A DNA stretch of 64,000 nt from Fen-999 sp041480065 (GCA_041480065.1 JBGOZF010000015.1:1-64000), one strand, 5' to 3'. Counted from the first letter of the stretch, positions 8,910 through 20,075 are shown. Translations and numbers: made by a program. Notes: a model not told the origin generated them from the letters alone.

Positions 8910-9884
8910 CTACAACGGACGTACCGGTAGGCACAACTGGCAATCGAAGACGCCGGTCTTGGGATCGTAGCAGGCGTTGTTCGCGTAGAACTCGAAGAAC
9001 GGGCGCCCGTCGGGCTGCATGCCGCTCGACGGCAGCCACTCGCGCAACAGTTCGGTCCAGGCGACGGAAATGTCGGGCCCGGTGCCTCGGAACTGCGCCA
9101 CGGCGTAGCGGCCTCCGGGCAGCGTGGTGATGCTCGGCGGGCTCTTGGCGACGAAGTCGGCCGGCACTTCGACGCAGGCGTCGTAGCGGCACTTCTCGGG
9201 CGTCGTGATGCCCGGATCGTCAAGGCCGATGCCGTAGCAGGGCGCCGCTTCGAGGCCGTGAGCCGCGCGCCAGGGCAGGAAGGTTTCGCTCCAGAAGCGG
9301 CTGACGCTGGGGCCGTAGGGGCCGATGTGGCGCATGTAGGCGACGCGGACCGGCGGCAGGGTGGTGATTTTCACGTCCATGATGAACTCCTGGTATGAGG
9401 AGCCCCGATCATTGCCGAAAGCATGCCGGATGGACTGATCGTGATTGCTCGCCGCCTGATCGGGATTGCTGTCTTCGCGGCGACGGCGCGTGGCCGCCAG
9501 TTCGTCGGCCCAGCGCTGCGGAGTCGCCGCCCGCCACGCGCTGGGGGTGACGCCGAAACGCAGCTTGAAGGCGCGGGCGAAGGCTTCGCCGGAACCGAAG
9601 CCCACCTCCAGTGCCACTTCGAGCACCGGCCGGTTCGGCTGGTTCGCAAGCCTCAGGGCGGCGACCTCCAACCGCCGCCGGCGCAGGTAGTCGCCCAGCG
9701 TCTCGCCCATCCAGGCCGCGAACAGCCGGTGAAAGTGAAAAGGCGAGAAGTGGGCGACTTCTGCCAGGCCGGCCAGATCCAGGGGCGCGTCCAGATTTCG
9801 ATCGATATGGTCGAGCACCTTGTTCAGCCGCTGCGCGTACTCGGCCGTGCTCGCTTGTTCCCCGGTGGTCTGGTTCATGGGCAT
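8910..9884 (-). CDS. AraC-family regulator with GyrI-like effector domain
   Basis: A 324-residue transcription factor. Residues about 18-115 form the double helix-turn-helix of AraC/XylS proteins (DHIDRNLDAPLDLAGLAEVAHFS, then EVALEVGFGSGEAFARAFKLRFGVTPSAWR). Residues about 165-322 form a GyrI/AraC-type effector-binding domain (RVAYMRHIGPYGPSVSRFW, then PGGRYAVAQFRGTGPDIS). This is the Rob/SbmC arrangement, which usually senses hydrophobic small molecules. It lies 18 bases downstream of an MFS exporter on the same strand, so it probably controls that transporter. Confidence 0.9.
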   Translation of the reverse strand: MPMNQTTGEQASTAEYAQRLNKVLDHIDRNLDAPLDLAGLAEVAHFSPFHFHRLFAAWMGETLGDYLRRRRLEVAALRLANQPNRPVLEVALEVGFGSGEAFARAFKLRFGVTPSAWRAATPQRWADELAATRRRREDSNPDQAASNHDQSIRHAFGNDRGSSYQEFIMDVKITTLPPVRVAYMRHIGPYGPSVSRFWSETFLPWRAAHGLEAAPCYGIGLDDPGITTPEKCRYDACVEVPADFVAKSPPSITTLPGGRYAVAQFRGTGPDISVAWTELLREWLPSSGMQPDGRPFFEFYANNACYDPKTGVFDCQLCLPVRPL

Positions 9885-9902
9885 AGGACGGTCGCCTCCG
9901 TC

Positions 9903-11129
9903 TCAGTTGCCGGCCTGTCTCGGAGGCCGATCGTGCATGACGATGCGTGAGACGAAGCCGATTGCCAGCAGGTTTGCCGCAATGGCGACATAGCCGACCA
10001 TCGGATAGCCGACGATCTTTCCAGTGCTGTCGACGGTGATGATGAAACCCGACAGCATTGTCGCCAAGCCCATGGCGACCGACTGCACCGTTCCGTTCAG
10101 GGACATGAAGGTCCCGCGAAGCCTGGGCTGGGCCGCCGAGGAAATGATCGCCATGGCCGGGACCATGCGCCCGGACACCAGCACGAAGAAGGCCGTGGTG
10201 CACGCGACCCAGGCCCACAGCGGCACCGCGCCGATCTGGGTCACCAATACCAGAGGCAGCATGGCGGCGGCCGCCACGAAGCGATAGACCTCGACCTTGC
10301 CATGGGCGTCGGCCAGACGGCCGATGAAGCGTGCCGTGAACAGGGTTGCGGCGCCACCGACGAGATAGATGATCGGGATGTCGTGCTGGGAGATTTCCAC
10401 ATTGCCGACCGCATAGACAGTGATGTAGGGAATCACCGTGAAGCCGGAGAAGATGATGAGTGCCGAATACAGCAGCGTCCGCAGGTGGTTCTTGTCACGC
10501 AGAACCGCAAGCGTTGCTGAAAATGGGTGAGAACGTTTCTCCTCGCTCAGGTGATGGCGCAGTTCCGGCAGGATGCGCATGCCGATGAGAATGGACATGA
10601 AGCTCAGACCGGCGATGAGAATGAAGGGCGCGCGCCAGCCGAGCCAATTGGCCAGCCACAGCGACAGCGGCACCCCGACCACCGTGGAGACGGAGAACGC
10701 GGTCGAGACGAGGCCGGTGGCGCTGGCGCGCCGGGCGTAGGGAATGGCGTCGCCGATCATGGTCTGGACCAGAGCCCCCATCAGACCACCGAAAGCCCCG
10801 GAGAGACCGCGTGCCAGCATCAGGGTCGGATAGTTGGGCGCCAGGCCACAAGCCAGGGTGGAGAGCGCAAAGAGCGTGAAACTGGACAGCAGCAGGCGTT
10901 TGCGCTCGAAGCGGTCGACAAACGTCGCCGTCAGCACGCCGGAGATCGCGGCCGCGAAGCTGTAAGAAGCCACCAGCAGGCCGAACTCGTGTGCCCCGAG
11001 GCGGAAGCTGCGCATCAGGATCGGCCCGAGCGGCATCACGATCATGAAATCGAGGATATGACTGAACTGGATGCCCGCCAGGGTAAGCAGGAACAGGCGT
11101 TCGTTGCGCGGGGAAAGCGTGGAGGGCAT
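9903..11129 (-). CDS. MFS transporter, probable drug/sugar efflux (DHA-type)
   Basis: A 408-residue inner-membrane transporter with about 12 hydrophobic segments, starting MPSTLSPRNERLFLLTLAGIQ. The pattern FSHILDFMIVMPLGP followed by FDRFERKRLLL-like loops places it in the AraJ/YdhP-like MFS group. The ATG at 11129 is chosen because the frame further upstream has no transporter character. The adjacent AraC/GyrI regulator suggests the substrate is a lipophilic compound. The substrate itself cannot be read from sequence. Confidence 0.85.
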   Translation of the reverse strand: MPSTLSPRNERLFLLTLAGIQFSHILDFMIVMPLGPILMRSFRLGAHEFGLLVASYSFAAAISGVLTATFVDRFERKRLLLSSFTLFALSTLACGLAPNYPTLMLARGLSGAFGGLMGALVQTMIGDAIPYARRASATGLVSTAFSVSTVVGVPLSLWLANWLGWRAPFILIAGLSFMSILIGMRILPELRHHLSEEKRSHPFSATLAVLRDKNHLRTLLYSALIIFSGFTVIPYITVYAVGNVEISQHDIPIIYLVGGAATLFTARFIGRLADAHGKVEVYRFVAAAAMLPLVLVTQIGAVPLWAWVACTTAFFVLVSGRMVPAMAIISSAAQPRLRGTFMSLNGTVQSVAMGLATMLSGFIITVDSTGKIVGYPMVGYVAIAANLLAIGFVSRIVMHDRPPRQAGN

Positions 11130-11336
11130 GGCAGGGGGGTGACCGGGGCTACCTGGCGGCAAGGATATTCGCCACGCCGGTCCCCAAACGACGTAATGAT
11201 AGCGAACAATTCGGCTGAATCCGGGCAGGCCGGCGGGGCGAACGCATCCGCGCTTGCCAGCCCGGCCGGCTGGCGGATAATCGGCCGGGTTACCTGTTCC
11301 GGTTTCCCCGGCGCGCTTGAAGAAGGGATATCCGCC

Positions 11337-12110
11337 ATGCTCCTCGTCGAAGTCGCCGACCATGTCGGCACTCTCACTCTCGATCGCGAAGACAAACGCA
11401 ATGCGCTCTGCGAAGAGATGGTTATCGCCTTTTCGGCGGCGTTCGCCTCGTTCGCCGCGCAGGGCGTGCGCTGTGTAGTCCTGCGCGCGAAGCCGGGCAG
11501 CAAGGTCTGGTCGGCCGGACACGACATCGACGAGCTGCCGGCCGCGGGCCGCGATCCCCTGGGCTGGCGAGATCCGCTGCGCAAGCTGGTGCGCGAGATC
11601 GAAACCTTTCCGGCACCGGTCATCGCCATGGTCGAGGGCAGCGTCTGGGGCGGCGCCTGCGAGACGGTGTTCGCCTGCGACCTGATCATCGCCGCCGCCG
11701 ACTCGGTATTCGCCGCCACGCCGGCCCGGCACGGCGTGCCCTACAACGTGACTGGCCTGCTCACCTTCCTCAACGCCGCCAACCTGCGCCTGGGCAAGGA
11801 AATGCTGTTCACGGGCGAGCCGATTCCGGCCGAGCGGTTGTGCCGCCTGGGCGTCATCAACCATGTCGTGGCGACCGATGAACTCGAAGCCTTCACCTAT
11901 GCCGTGACGAAGAGGATCGCCGGCAACGCGCCGCTGTCGATCTCGGTGATGAAAGAGCAGCTGCGCATCCTCGCCGGTGCCCACACCATGTCGCCCGAGG
12001 ACTTCGAGCGCATCCAGGGACTGCGCCGCGTGGTCTACGACAGCCACGACTACGCCGAAGGCATCCGTGCCTTCAAGGAGAAACGCAAGCCGGCGTTCCG
12101 CGGCGAATAG
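11337..12110 (+). CDS. scpB: Methylmalonyl-CoA decarboxylase-like crotonase (ScpB/YgfG)
   Basis: A 257-residue crotonase-fold protein that follows E. coli ScpB closely by memory. It has SKVWSAGHDIDELP (oxyanion and His region), GRDPL, MVEGSVWGGACE, GVPYN with the tyrosine reported in methylmalonyl-CoA decarboxylase, and a C-terminus EKRKPAF. The expected reaction is decarboxylation of methylmalonyl-CoA to propionyl-CoA. No mutase or CoA-transferase partner gene lies in the window, so it does not sit in a Sleeping-beauty-type operon here. It is divergent from the MFS gene across about 200 bases and is followed by epd after 53 bases. Confidence 0.85.
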   Translation: MLLVEVADHVGTLTLDREDKRNALCEEMVIAFSAAFASFAAQGVRCVVLRAKPGSKVWSAGHDIDELPAAGRDPLGWRDPLRKLVREIETFPAPVIAMVEGSVWGGACETVFACDLIIAAADSVFAATPARHGVPYNVTGLLTFLNAANLRLGKEMLFTGEPIPAERLCRLGVINHVVATDELEAFTYAVTKRIAGNAPLSISVMKEQLRILAGAHTMSPEDFERIQGLRRVVYDSHDYAEGIRAFKEKRKPAFRGE

Positions 12111-12163
12111 TCTTGCCTCTGCGGCGATAATGTCGCCCTTCGTTCTTCCGGATCGGTTCGAGC

Positions 12164-13192
12164 ATGTCCCTGCGTATCGCCATCAACGGCTTCGGCCGCA
12201 TCGGCCGCTGCCTCCTGCGCGCCCTTCACGAATCGCCGCTGCGGCAACAAATCGCCGTGGTGGCGATCAACGAGCCCGCGGACCTCGAGAGCATCGTCTA
12301 CCTGACCCGCTTCGATTCCAACCACGGGCGCTTCCCGGGAACGGTCGAGACCGACGGCCAGGGCTTGCGCATCGACGGCGCCGCCATTGCCGTGTCCCAT
12401 GCCAGCATTCCGGGTGACGTGGATTGGGCGGCACTCGACGTGGACCTGGTAATGGAATGCTCGGGCCGCTATGCGCGCCGTGCCGAGTTTGAGCGTTTCC
12501 TCGACGCCGGCAGCCCGCGGCTGATGATCTCGCACCCCGGCCATGGCGCCGAGGATGTCGATCGCACCATCGTCTACGGCATCAATCAGGACAGCCTGGC
12601 CGGCAATGATCGCATCGTCTCCTGCGCTTCATGCACCACCAATGCCATCGTCCCGGTGCTGTCGCTGCTGGATCGAAGCTTCGGTGTCGAGCATGCGTCG
12701 ATGACGACGCTGCACTCGGTCATGAACGACCAGCCGCTGATCGACGGCTACCATCACAGCGACCTGCGCCGCACTCGCTCGGCCATGCAGTCCATGATCC
12801 CGGTGTCGACCGGGCTGGCGCGGGGCGTCGAGCGCCTGCTGCCCGGGCTGGCCGGGCGCATTCAGGCCAAGGCGATCCGCGTGCCCGTGGCCAACGTGTC
12901 GGCGATCGATCTGGCGGTGACGCTGGACCGCGATACGGATGCGGCGGAGATCAATCGCCGCCTGTGCGCCGCCGCCGAGGGCGAACTGGCGGGGCTGCTG
13001 GCATGCTCGGACGAGCCGCATGCCTCGATCGATTTCAACCACAGTCCGCACTCCGCCATCGTCGACGCAGGCCTGACGCGGGTTGCCGGCAGGCGCCTGG
13101 CCGATCTGCTGGTCTGGTTCGACAACGAATGGGGCTTCGCCAACCGCATGCTCGATGTGGCGGCATTCTGGCACGGCCGCATGACGCGCTGA
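12164..13192 (+). CDS. epd: Erythrose-4-phosphate dehydrogenase (GAPDH family)
   Basis: A 342-residue enzyme with the Rossmann start INGFGRIGRCLLRALHES, the catalytic cysteine in SCASCTTNA, and the histidine in TTLHSVMNDQ. The sequences SHPG, SIDFNHSPHSAIVDAG and RVAG fit erythrose-4-phosphate dehydrogenase better than glycolytic GAPDH. The product would feed pyridoxal phosphate synthesis through 4-phosphoerythronate. A GAPDH with unusual specificity is the alternative. Confidence 0.85.
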   Translation: MSLRIAINGFGRIGRCLLRALHESPLRQQIAVVAINEPADLESIVYLTRFDSNHGRFPGTVETDGQGLRIDGAAIAVSHASIPGDVDWAALDVDLVMECSGRYARRAEFERFLDAGSPRLMISHPGHGAEDVDRTIVYGINQDSLAGNDRIVSCASCTTNAIVPVLSLLDRSFGVEHASMTTLHSVMNDQPLIDGYHHSDLRRTRSAMQSMIPVSTGLARGVERLLPGLAGRIQAKAIRVPVANVSAIDLAVTLDRDTDAAEINRRLCAAAEGELAGLLACSDEPHASIDFNHSPHSAIVDAGLTRVAGRRLADLLVWFDNEWGFANRMLDVAAFWHGRMTR

Positions 13193-13209
13193 CGCGGCAT
13201 GCGCCGAAG

Positions 13210-14385
13210 CTACATCAGCCCGCCGACCTCGTAATCGGAGAAGTACTCCGGCAGCAGGGTGTTTTCCAGGCTGCGCTGGGCGAACAGGAAGCGGCCGTCG
13301 CAGACGAAGCCGAGTTCGGCCCAATTGACGTCGTTGAGCATCTCCGCAAGTCGCGCCAGGTCTTCCCGCTTCAGATGGGTCCGGTGCGGAAACAAGGCCA
13401 GCACCGAGCCGTCGTAGTTGGTGCAGTCGTTGAGGAAGAAGGGCCGAGCGTTCCGGGTCTTGTGATTGACGTAGATGCGCGGCGCCTCGGAAACGTGATG
13501 GCGCCGGCCCCACTTCCACCAGTTGTTCTCGTCGAAGCGGGCCACGCGCCGGGCCAGCAGGCGCTCCTTGAACTGCTCCAGCCAGGGCAGTGGCGTGTCG
13601 AAAATCATGCGCCGCAATTCGCCGGTCTGGGCGGTCTTCGAGCAGACGAAGTCGGCGTTGCCGAGTTCGGCGTTGGTGAAGATGTCGTCGGCGCCGGAGA
13701 CGGCACCGACCTTGACCGAGAAGACGCTCTTCAGCGGCACGCTGTAGATGCCATGCGTGAACAGCAACTGGCCGCCGGCCAATACCATGCGTCGGCCGTC
13801 GTGCGTACGGCGGGTGAGGTTGCCCTTCTCGAAACGCCAGATGGCACAGTTGGGCACCACGCCGTCGAAGATACGGGCGTCGCCGAGATCCTCGAAGTCG
13901 GTGACGGTGCCCTGGTCCGTGAGCCAGGTGTTGAGGCGCGCTGCGCCGGTCGCCTTGAGGAAGTCGCGCGGCGTGATGAATATCAGTTCGCCGCCGGGCT
14001 TCAGGTGGCGCACGCATTTCTCGATGAAATGCAGATACAGGTTGGCGTGGCCATCGAGCAGTTGCGTCGAGAAATGGCGGCGGGTTTCGGGCGCGATATC
14101 GCGCGCCTTGACGTAGGGGGGGTTGCCGATGATGGTGTCGAACTTCTCAGTCTCCGGAAAGGCGAAGAAGTCCATCACCAGCGCACCGGGCGGAGAGAAG
14201 CGGGGGTCGTGCTCGATGGCCACGACTTCGCCGAACCGCGGCGCCAGCCGGTCCGAAAAGGCACCGTCGCCGCAGGCCGGCTCCAGCACGCGGCCGCGGT
14301 TCCGGGCGAGATCGATCATGTGTTCGACGATCGGCTGCGGCGTGAACACCTGGCCGAGGCCGGCGATGTCGCGATCGTGGGTCAT
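13210..14385 (-). CDS. Orphan N6-adenine DNA methyltransferase (Eco57I/TaqI-like)
   Basis: A 391-residue class I SAM methyltransferase. Motif I is VLEPACGDGAFSDRL near residues 35-50 and the catalytic motif IV is IIGNPPYVKAR near 85-95, the NPPY type of N6-adenine DNA methylases. A C-terminal target-recognition-like half follows. The ATG at 14385 is chosen; a TTG five codons earlier is also possible. No restriction endonuclease gene is adjacent, so it looks like a solitary methylase, perhaps housekeeping or phage-derived. It is convergent with epd, with only 17 bases between the stops. Confidence 0.85.
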   Translation of the reverse strand: MTHDRDIAGLGQVFTPQPIVEHMIDLARNRGRVLEPACGDGAFSDRLAPRFGEVVAIEHDPRFSPPGALVMDFFAFPETEKFDTIIGNPPYVKARDIAPETRRHFSTQLLDGHANLYLHFIEKCVRHLKPGGELIFITPRDFLKATGAARLNTWLTDQGTVTDFEDLGDARIFDGVVPNCAIWRFEKGNLTRRTHDGRRMVLAGGQLLFTHGIYSVPLKSVFSVKVGAVSGADDIFTNAELGNADFVCSKTAQTGELRRMIFDTPLPWLEQFKERLLARRVARFDENNWWKWGRRHHVSEAPRIYVNHKTRNARPFFLNDCTNYDGSVLALFPHRTHLKREDLARLAEMLNDVNWAELGFVCDGRFLFAQRSLENTLLPEYFSDYEVGGLM

Positions 14386-14426
14386 TGCGGAGTAGTCCAA
14401 AGGGCCGCGAATGGTAGCACGGTGGA

Positions 14427-14885
14427 CTACTTGCGAGCCGCCGCCTCGGCCTGCTTGCGCGCGACCTCCTGCTGGACCTCTTCGGCGGCCTTGCGGTTCT
14501 TTTCGGCCTTGGCGGCCGCCGCGGCCGCCTTCTCCGGCGCCTCTGCGCTGCGCTTGGCCTCGCGCTCGGCGATATCCTCTCGCTTCACCTCGCGTTCGAT
14601 GTCACGCGCCTGCTTGTCCAGTTCCCTGGCCTTGATGTTCTCGGCCCGCCGGGCGTTGTCGGTATTTTCGATGCAACTGCTGACCAGGAATTTCTTCCAG
14701 CATCCGGGCTGCGCCGCGGCATGCTGGCGATCCGCTTCGTCACGGATGGCCGTCGCCTGTTCGTGCAGGCGCTGGGCGCGCTCGAGGCGGACAGCCCGAT
14801 CTTCCGGCGCCGGGGTTTCGGCCTGTTGGGCGAGAGCCGTACCCGCCGATAGGCAAAGCAGGAGAAATGTAAGGCGCATGGGCAT
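14427..14885 (-). CDS. Small exported coiled-coil protein, function unknown
   Basis: A 152-residue protein with a clear signal peptide (MRLTFLLLCLSAGTALA/Q). The mature part is highly charged and alanine-rich with long heptad-like stretches (ERAQRLHEQATAIRDEAD; REVKREDIAEREAKRS), expected to form a periplasmic coiled coil. It has a pair of cysteines (GCWKKFLVSSC). No family recognised. It directly follows the HD-GYP gene on the same strand with no gap, suggesting cotranscription. Confidence 0.7.
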   Translation of the reverse strand: MPMRLTFLLLCLSAGTALAQQAETPAPEDRAVRLERAQRLHEQATAIRDEADRQHAAAQPGCWKKFLVSSCIENTDNARRAENIKARELDKQARDIEREVKREDIAEREAKRSAEAPEKAAAAAAKAEKNRKAAEEVQQEVARKQAEAAARK

Positions 14886-16142
14886 CTATATGGTTTGCCA
14901 GCGTCGGGGATCGATACCCCAGCGGGCGTAGGATTCGACGCCGATGATAACCGGTGGTTCCACCTTGCGTGCCAGGTCGATCGTAAAGGGATTCACGTAG
15001 CGATCGATGCGGGTGTCGAACATGACCAGCACCTGCGGCTGCAACAGCTTGTCGCGGTGCACCTCGGTGACCACCGCGAGATGGCCGCTGTCGAGACGGA
15101 CCAGCGAGCCGACCGGGTAGACGCCGACCGTGCGGATGAAGGCCTTCAGCAGGTCTTCGCGGAAGTCGCTGCCGGCCCGGGAGTACAGGTGGCGCAGGGC
15201 GTCGTTGGGCTCCATGCGCTGCTGGTAGGGACGGTCCGAGGTCAGGGCGTCATAGACATCGACGATGGCCGCGAGCTGCGCGTGCATGGGAACCTGGTCG
15301 CCGGCCAGCGCATGCGGATAGCCGCTGCCGTCGACGCGCTCATGGTGATGGGCGACGACGTCCAGCATCAGCTCGGTCATGCCCGGGCTGTTTTCGAGCA
15401 TGAGCTGGCTGTCGAAGACATGGCGGCGCACCACGCGCATCTCGTAGGCGGTCAACCGGTCCGGCTTCTGCAGGATTCCGTCGGGGATGCGCAGGCTGCC
15501 GACATCCTTGAGCAGGGCGCCCTGGGCGGCCTGGCGCAGCACGTCTTCCTCGAGGCCGAGCGTGGTACCGAAGGCAATCACCATGGCGGCAACGCTGAGC
15601 GAGTGCTGATGTCCGTAGTGGTCCTTGATCTGGAGCAGCGGAATCAGGGCGTCGGGGTGCTGCTGCACCGAACGCATCATCTTCTCGATCATCGGCTCGG
15701 TGGCGCCGATGTCCGGCGGCCGGCCGACGCGGATGGATTCCATCAGGCGGTGCATCGTCGCCATCGCGTCGCGCCGGAAGAACTGCATGCGCCGCCGTTC
15801 CTCTTCGAGCGAGACGGCCAGGCGCGTGTGTTCCTTGCGTTGTTTCGCCGCCTGCTGAAAGCGCTCGTCGAGCGCGGCGAAACGCCGCCGATCGTCGAGC
15901 ATCCACTTGTCGACGCCCGGTTCGACGTCGATGCCCCTGCGGGTGTCGATCACCACTTCGCGTATCGGATCCTGCCGCAGCCGCGCCAGGGTCGCTTCAT
16001 CCTCGATCAGGAATTCCTTGCGCCAGAACGAGTGATACAGCCAGTGGGTCTGCAGGTCGCAGACGAACATGCCGGGCCGCAACCGGTGCACGGGCACCTT
16101 GCGGAATTTCGGGTTGTCGGGAACGGCAATCGGGTTGGGCAT
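14886..16142 (-). CDS. HD-GYP domain protein with altered HD motif
   Basis: A 418-residue protein with an N-terminal DUF3391-type segment (HRLRPGMFVCDL), a coiled linker near 95-130, and an HD-GYP domain from about 165 to 350. HD-GYP enzymes hydrolyse cyclic di-GMP. The signature HHHERVDGSGYP is intact. The usual LLHDIGK metal motif reads LLKDVGS, so the histidine of the HD pair is lysine and the following lysine is serine. The aspartate remains. Activity may be lost or changed, leaving a sensor or binding role. Confidence 0.85.
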   Translation of the reverse strand: MPNPIAVPDNPKFRKVPVHRLRPGMFVCDLQTHWLYHSFWRKEFLIEDEATLARLRQDPIREVVIDTRRGIDVEPGVDKWMLDDRRRFAALDERFQQAAKQRKEHTRLAVSLEEERRRMQFFRRDAMATMHRLMESIRVGRPPDIGATEPMIEKMMRSVQQHPDALIPLLQIKDHYGHQHSLSVAAMVIAFGTTLGLEEDVLRQAAQGALLKDVGSLRIPDGILQKPDRLTAYEMRVVRRHVFDSQLMLENSPGMTELMLDVVAHHHERVDGSGYPHALAGDQVPMHAQLAAIVDVYDALTSDRPYQQRMEPNDALRHLYSRAGSDFREDLLKAFIRTVGVYPVGSLVRLDSGHLAVVTEVHRDKLLQPQVLVMFDTRIDRYVNPFTIDLARKVEPPVIIGVESYARWGIDPRRWQTI

Positions 16143-16186
16143 GGCGAATAGCCATAAAATTACGCGAATTCCGCTCCCAATTCCAC

Positions 16187-18079
<1,893 letters not shown>

Positions 18080-18109
18080 AATTCGGCCTTTCCATTCAGG
18101 GAGTTCCCC

Positions 18110-18724
18110 GTGCAACTTGTCTGCCTCGACCTCGAGGGCGTGCTGGTCCCCGAGATCTGGATCGAGTTCTCCGAACGCACCGGCATTCCCGAACTGCGCC
18201 GCACCACGCGCGACGAGCCCGATTACGACAAGCTGATGAAGTTTCGCCTCGCCCTGCTCTCGCAGCACAAGCTCGGCCTGCCCGACATCCAGAAGGTCAT
18301 CGCCACCATGGCGCCGCTGCCGGGGGCGAAGGATTTTCTCGACGCGCTGCGCCGGGACTACCAGGTCATCATCCTCTCCGACACCTACTACGAGTTCGCC
18401 ATGCCGCTGATGGCGCAGCTCGGCATGCCGACGCTGTTCTGCCACAAGCTGGAAGCGAACGCCCAAGGCGTCGTGGTCAATTACCATCTGCGCATGCCGA
18501 ACCAGAAGAAGGAGTCGGTCAGGCGCTTCAAGGAACTCAACTTCAAGGTCATCGCCGCCGGCGATTCCTACAACGACACGGCGATGCTGGCCGAGGCCCA
18601 TGCCGGCATCCTCTTCCACGCCCCGGAAAACGTGATCCGCGAGTTCCCGCAGTTCGGCGTCACCAACAGCTACCCGGAACTGCGCGCCGCCATCGAAGCG
18701 GCCAGCGCCCGCATCGGGAACTGA
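18110..18724 (+). CDS. thrH: Phosphoserine/homoserine phosphotransferase (ThrH)
   Basis: A 204-residue HAD-family enzyme very close to Pseudomonas ThrH by memory. It has the catalytic motif CLDLEGVLVPEIWIEFSE, VIILSDTYYEF, AAGDSYNDTAMLAEAHAGI and the family ending FHAPENVIREFPQF. ThrH dephosphorylates phosphoserine and can pass phosphate to homoserine. It starts with GTG after a GGGAG ribosome site. It is followed one base later by a small cysteine protein and then purU, linking serine and one-carbon metabolism. Confidence 0.92.
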   Translation: MQLVCLDLEGVLVPEIWIEFSERTGIPELRRTTRDEPDYDKLMKFRLALLSQHKLGLPDIQKVIATMAPLPGAKDFLDALRRDYQVIILSDTYYEFAMPLMAQLGMPTLFCHKLEANAQGVVVNYHLRMPNQKKESVRRFKELNFKVIAAGDSYNDTAMLAEAHAGILFHAPENVIREFPQFGVTNSYPELRAAIEAASARIGN

Positions 18725-18725
18725 G

Positions 18726-19148
18726 ATGGCCGCTGTGCATTGGGACCAGAAGCTGCTCGCCGGCCTCAAGGCGCTGGCCGAAAGCTCGTTTCCCAAGCGC
18801 TGCGCCAACTGCGGCGCGGTCTACCAGGACGTCGATGACTACGTGCGGCGCACGGCGCCGGTTTCTGCCGCGCGCAGCGGCCTCAAGCAGTCCTCCGACG
18901 ACGATGGGCACACCATCGTCGAGTTGTTCCGCAACTGCACTTGCGGCTCGACGCTGATGGATTTCTTCGACAACCGGCGCGACCTGACGGATGCCGGCGC
19001 CAGGCGGCGGCAGCGTTTCGACGAGCTGCGCGATTACCTGGCCAGTACCGGCCTCGATCCCGCCCTGGTCCACGCCGAGCTGCAGAAGCTGATGCGCGGC
19101 GAAAGCAGCACCATCCTGGCCCACGTGCAACGCAAGACCGACGACTGA
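18726..19148 (+). CDS. Conserved-looking small protein with two cysteine pairs
   Basis: A 140-residue protein, apparently cytoplasmic. It has CANCGAVYQ near residue 26 and NCTCGS near 75, which together could bind one zinc or another metal. The C-terminal half is helical and charged. No family recognised. It begins one base after the thrH stop and ends eight bases before purU, so it is almost certainly in the same operon. Confidence 0.75.
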   Translation: MAAVHWDQKLLAGLKALAESSFPKRCANCGAVYQDVDDYVRRTAPVSAARSGLKQSSDDDGHTIVELFRNCTCGSTLMDFFDNRRDLTDAGARRRQRFDELRDYLASTGLDPALVHAELQKLMRGESSTILAHVQRKTDD

Positions 19149-19156
19149 AGGCAAAC

Positions 19157-20017
19157 ATGCACCGCGATCACCACTTCACCCTGGCCGCTTCCTGCCCCGA
19201 CCGCACCGGCATCATCGCCCGCGTCACCGGCTTCATCGCCGAGCACAAGGGCTGGATCCTCGAGTCGAGCTTCCATGCCGATGATCTCTCGAAACGTTAC
19301 TTCATGCGCATCGAGGTCAAGGCCGATTCGCTGCCGTTCATGCTCGCCGAGTTCAGGGAGCGCTTCGGGCCGATAGCGAGCGAACTGGAGATGGACTGGA
19401 AGATCACCGACTCCGCGGTCAAGAAGCGCGTCGTCATCCTGGTCTCGCAGCAGGAGCACTGCCTCTACGACCTGCTGTCGCGCTGGCGCTCGAAGGAACT
19501 CGACATCGAGATTCCCTGCGTGATCTCCAATCACGACACCTTCAAGGGCTTCGTCGAATGGCACGGCATTCCTTTCCACCATGTGCCGGTCACGCCCGAC
19601 AACAAGCAGCGTGCCTTCGACGAACTGCAACGCCTGTTCGAGGAAGTGCGCGGCGACACCATGGTGCTGGCGCGCTACATGCAGATCCTGCCACCCGCCA
19701 TTTGCGCCGCCTACCCGGGGCAGGTGATCAACATCCACCATTCCTTCCTGCCCAGCTTCGTCGGCGCCAAGCCCTACCACCAGGCCTACCAGCGCGGCGT
19801 CAAGCTGATCGGCGCCACCAGCCACTACGTCACCTCGGAACTCGACCAGGGGCCGATCATCGAGCAGGACGTCATCCGTATCGACCATTCCGACTCGGTC
19901 GACGACATGGTCCGCTACGGCAAGGATATCGAGAAGACCGTGCTCGCCCGCGGGCTCAGGTACCACCTCGAAGACCGTGTGCTGGTGCACGGGAACAAGA
20001 CGGTCGTCTTCCGATGA
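19157..20017 (+). CDS. purU: Formyltetrahydrofolate deformylase
   Basis: A 286-residue enzyme. The N-terminal ACT domain (about 5-85) begins FTLAASCPDRTGIIARVTGFI. The C-terminal formyl-transferase-like domain has VLVSQ-like ILVSQQEHCL, the catalytic region ISNHDT, INIHHSFLPSFVGAKPYHQAY, and GATSHYVTSELDQGPIIEQD. PurU hydrolyses 10-formyl-THF to formate and THF, balancing one-carbon pools. It is the third gene of the thrH unit; the ATG at 19157 is the natural start. Confidence 0.93.
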   Translation: MHRDHHFTLAASCPDRTGIIARVTGFIAEHKGWILESSFHADDLSKRYFMRIEVKADSLPFMLAEFRERFGPIASELEMDWKITDSAVKKRVVILVSQQEHCLYDLLSRWRSKELDIEIPCVISNHDTFKGFVEWHGIPFHHVPVTPDNKQRAFDELQRLFEEVRGDTMVLARYMQILPPAICAAYPGQVINIHHSFLPSFVGAKPYHQAYQRGVKLIGATSHYVTSELDQGPIIEQDVIRIDHSDSVDDMVRYGKDIEKTVLARGLRYHLEDRVLVHGNKTVVFR

Positions 20018-20075
20018 CGAGGAATTCCTGGTATTCCATCGGCAACGCCCGGTCAATCGGCGGTATGATTGCGCA

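Noticed and set aside
11338..12110. Ordinary enoyl-CoA hydratase
   Set aside because: The sequence pattern (SAGHDIDELP, GRDPL, GVPYN, EKRKPAF) fits the methylmalonyl-CoA decarboxylase branch better than hydratases.
12631..14931. A 766-codon plus-strand frame across epd and the methylase gene
   Set aside because: It shadows two recognised genes in other frames and has no domain of its own.
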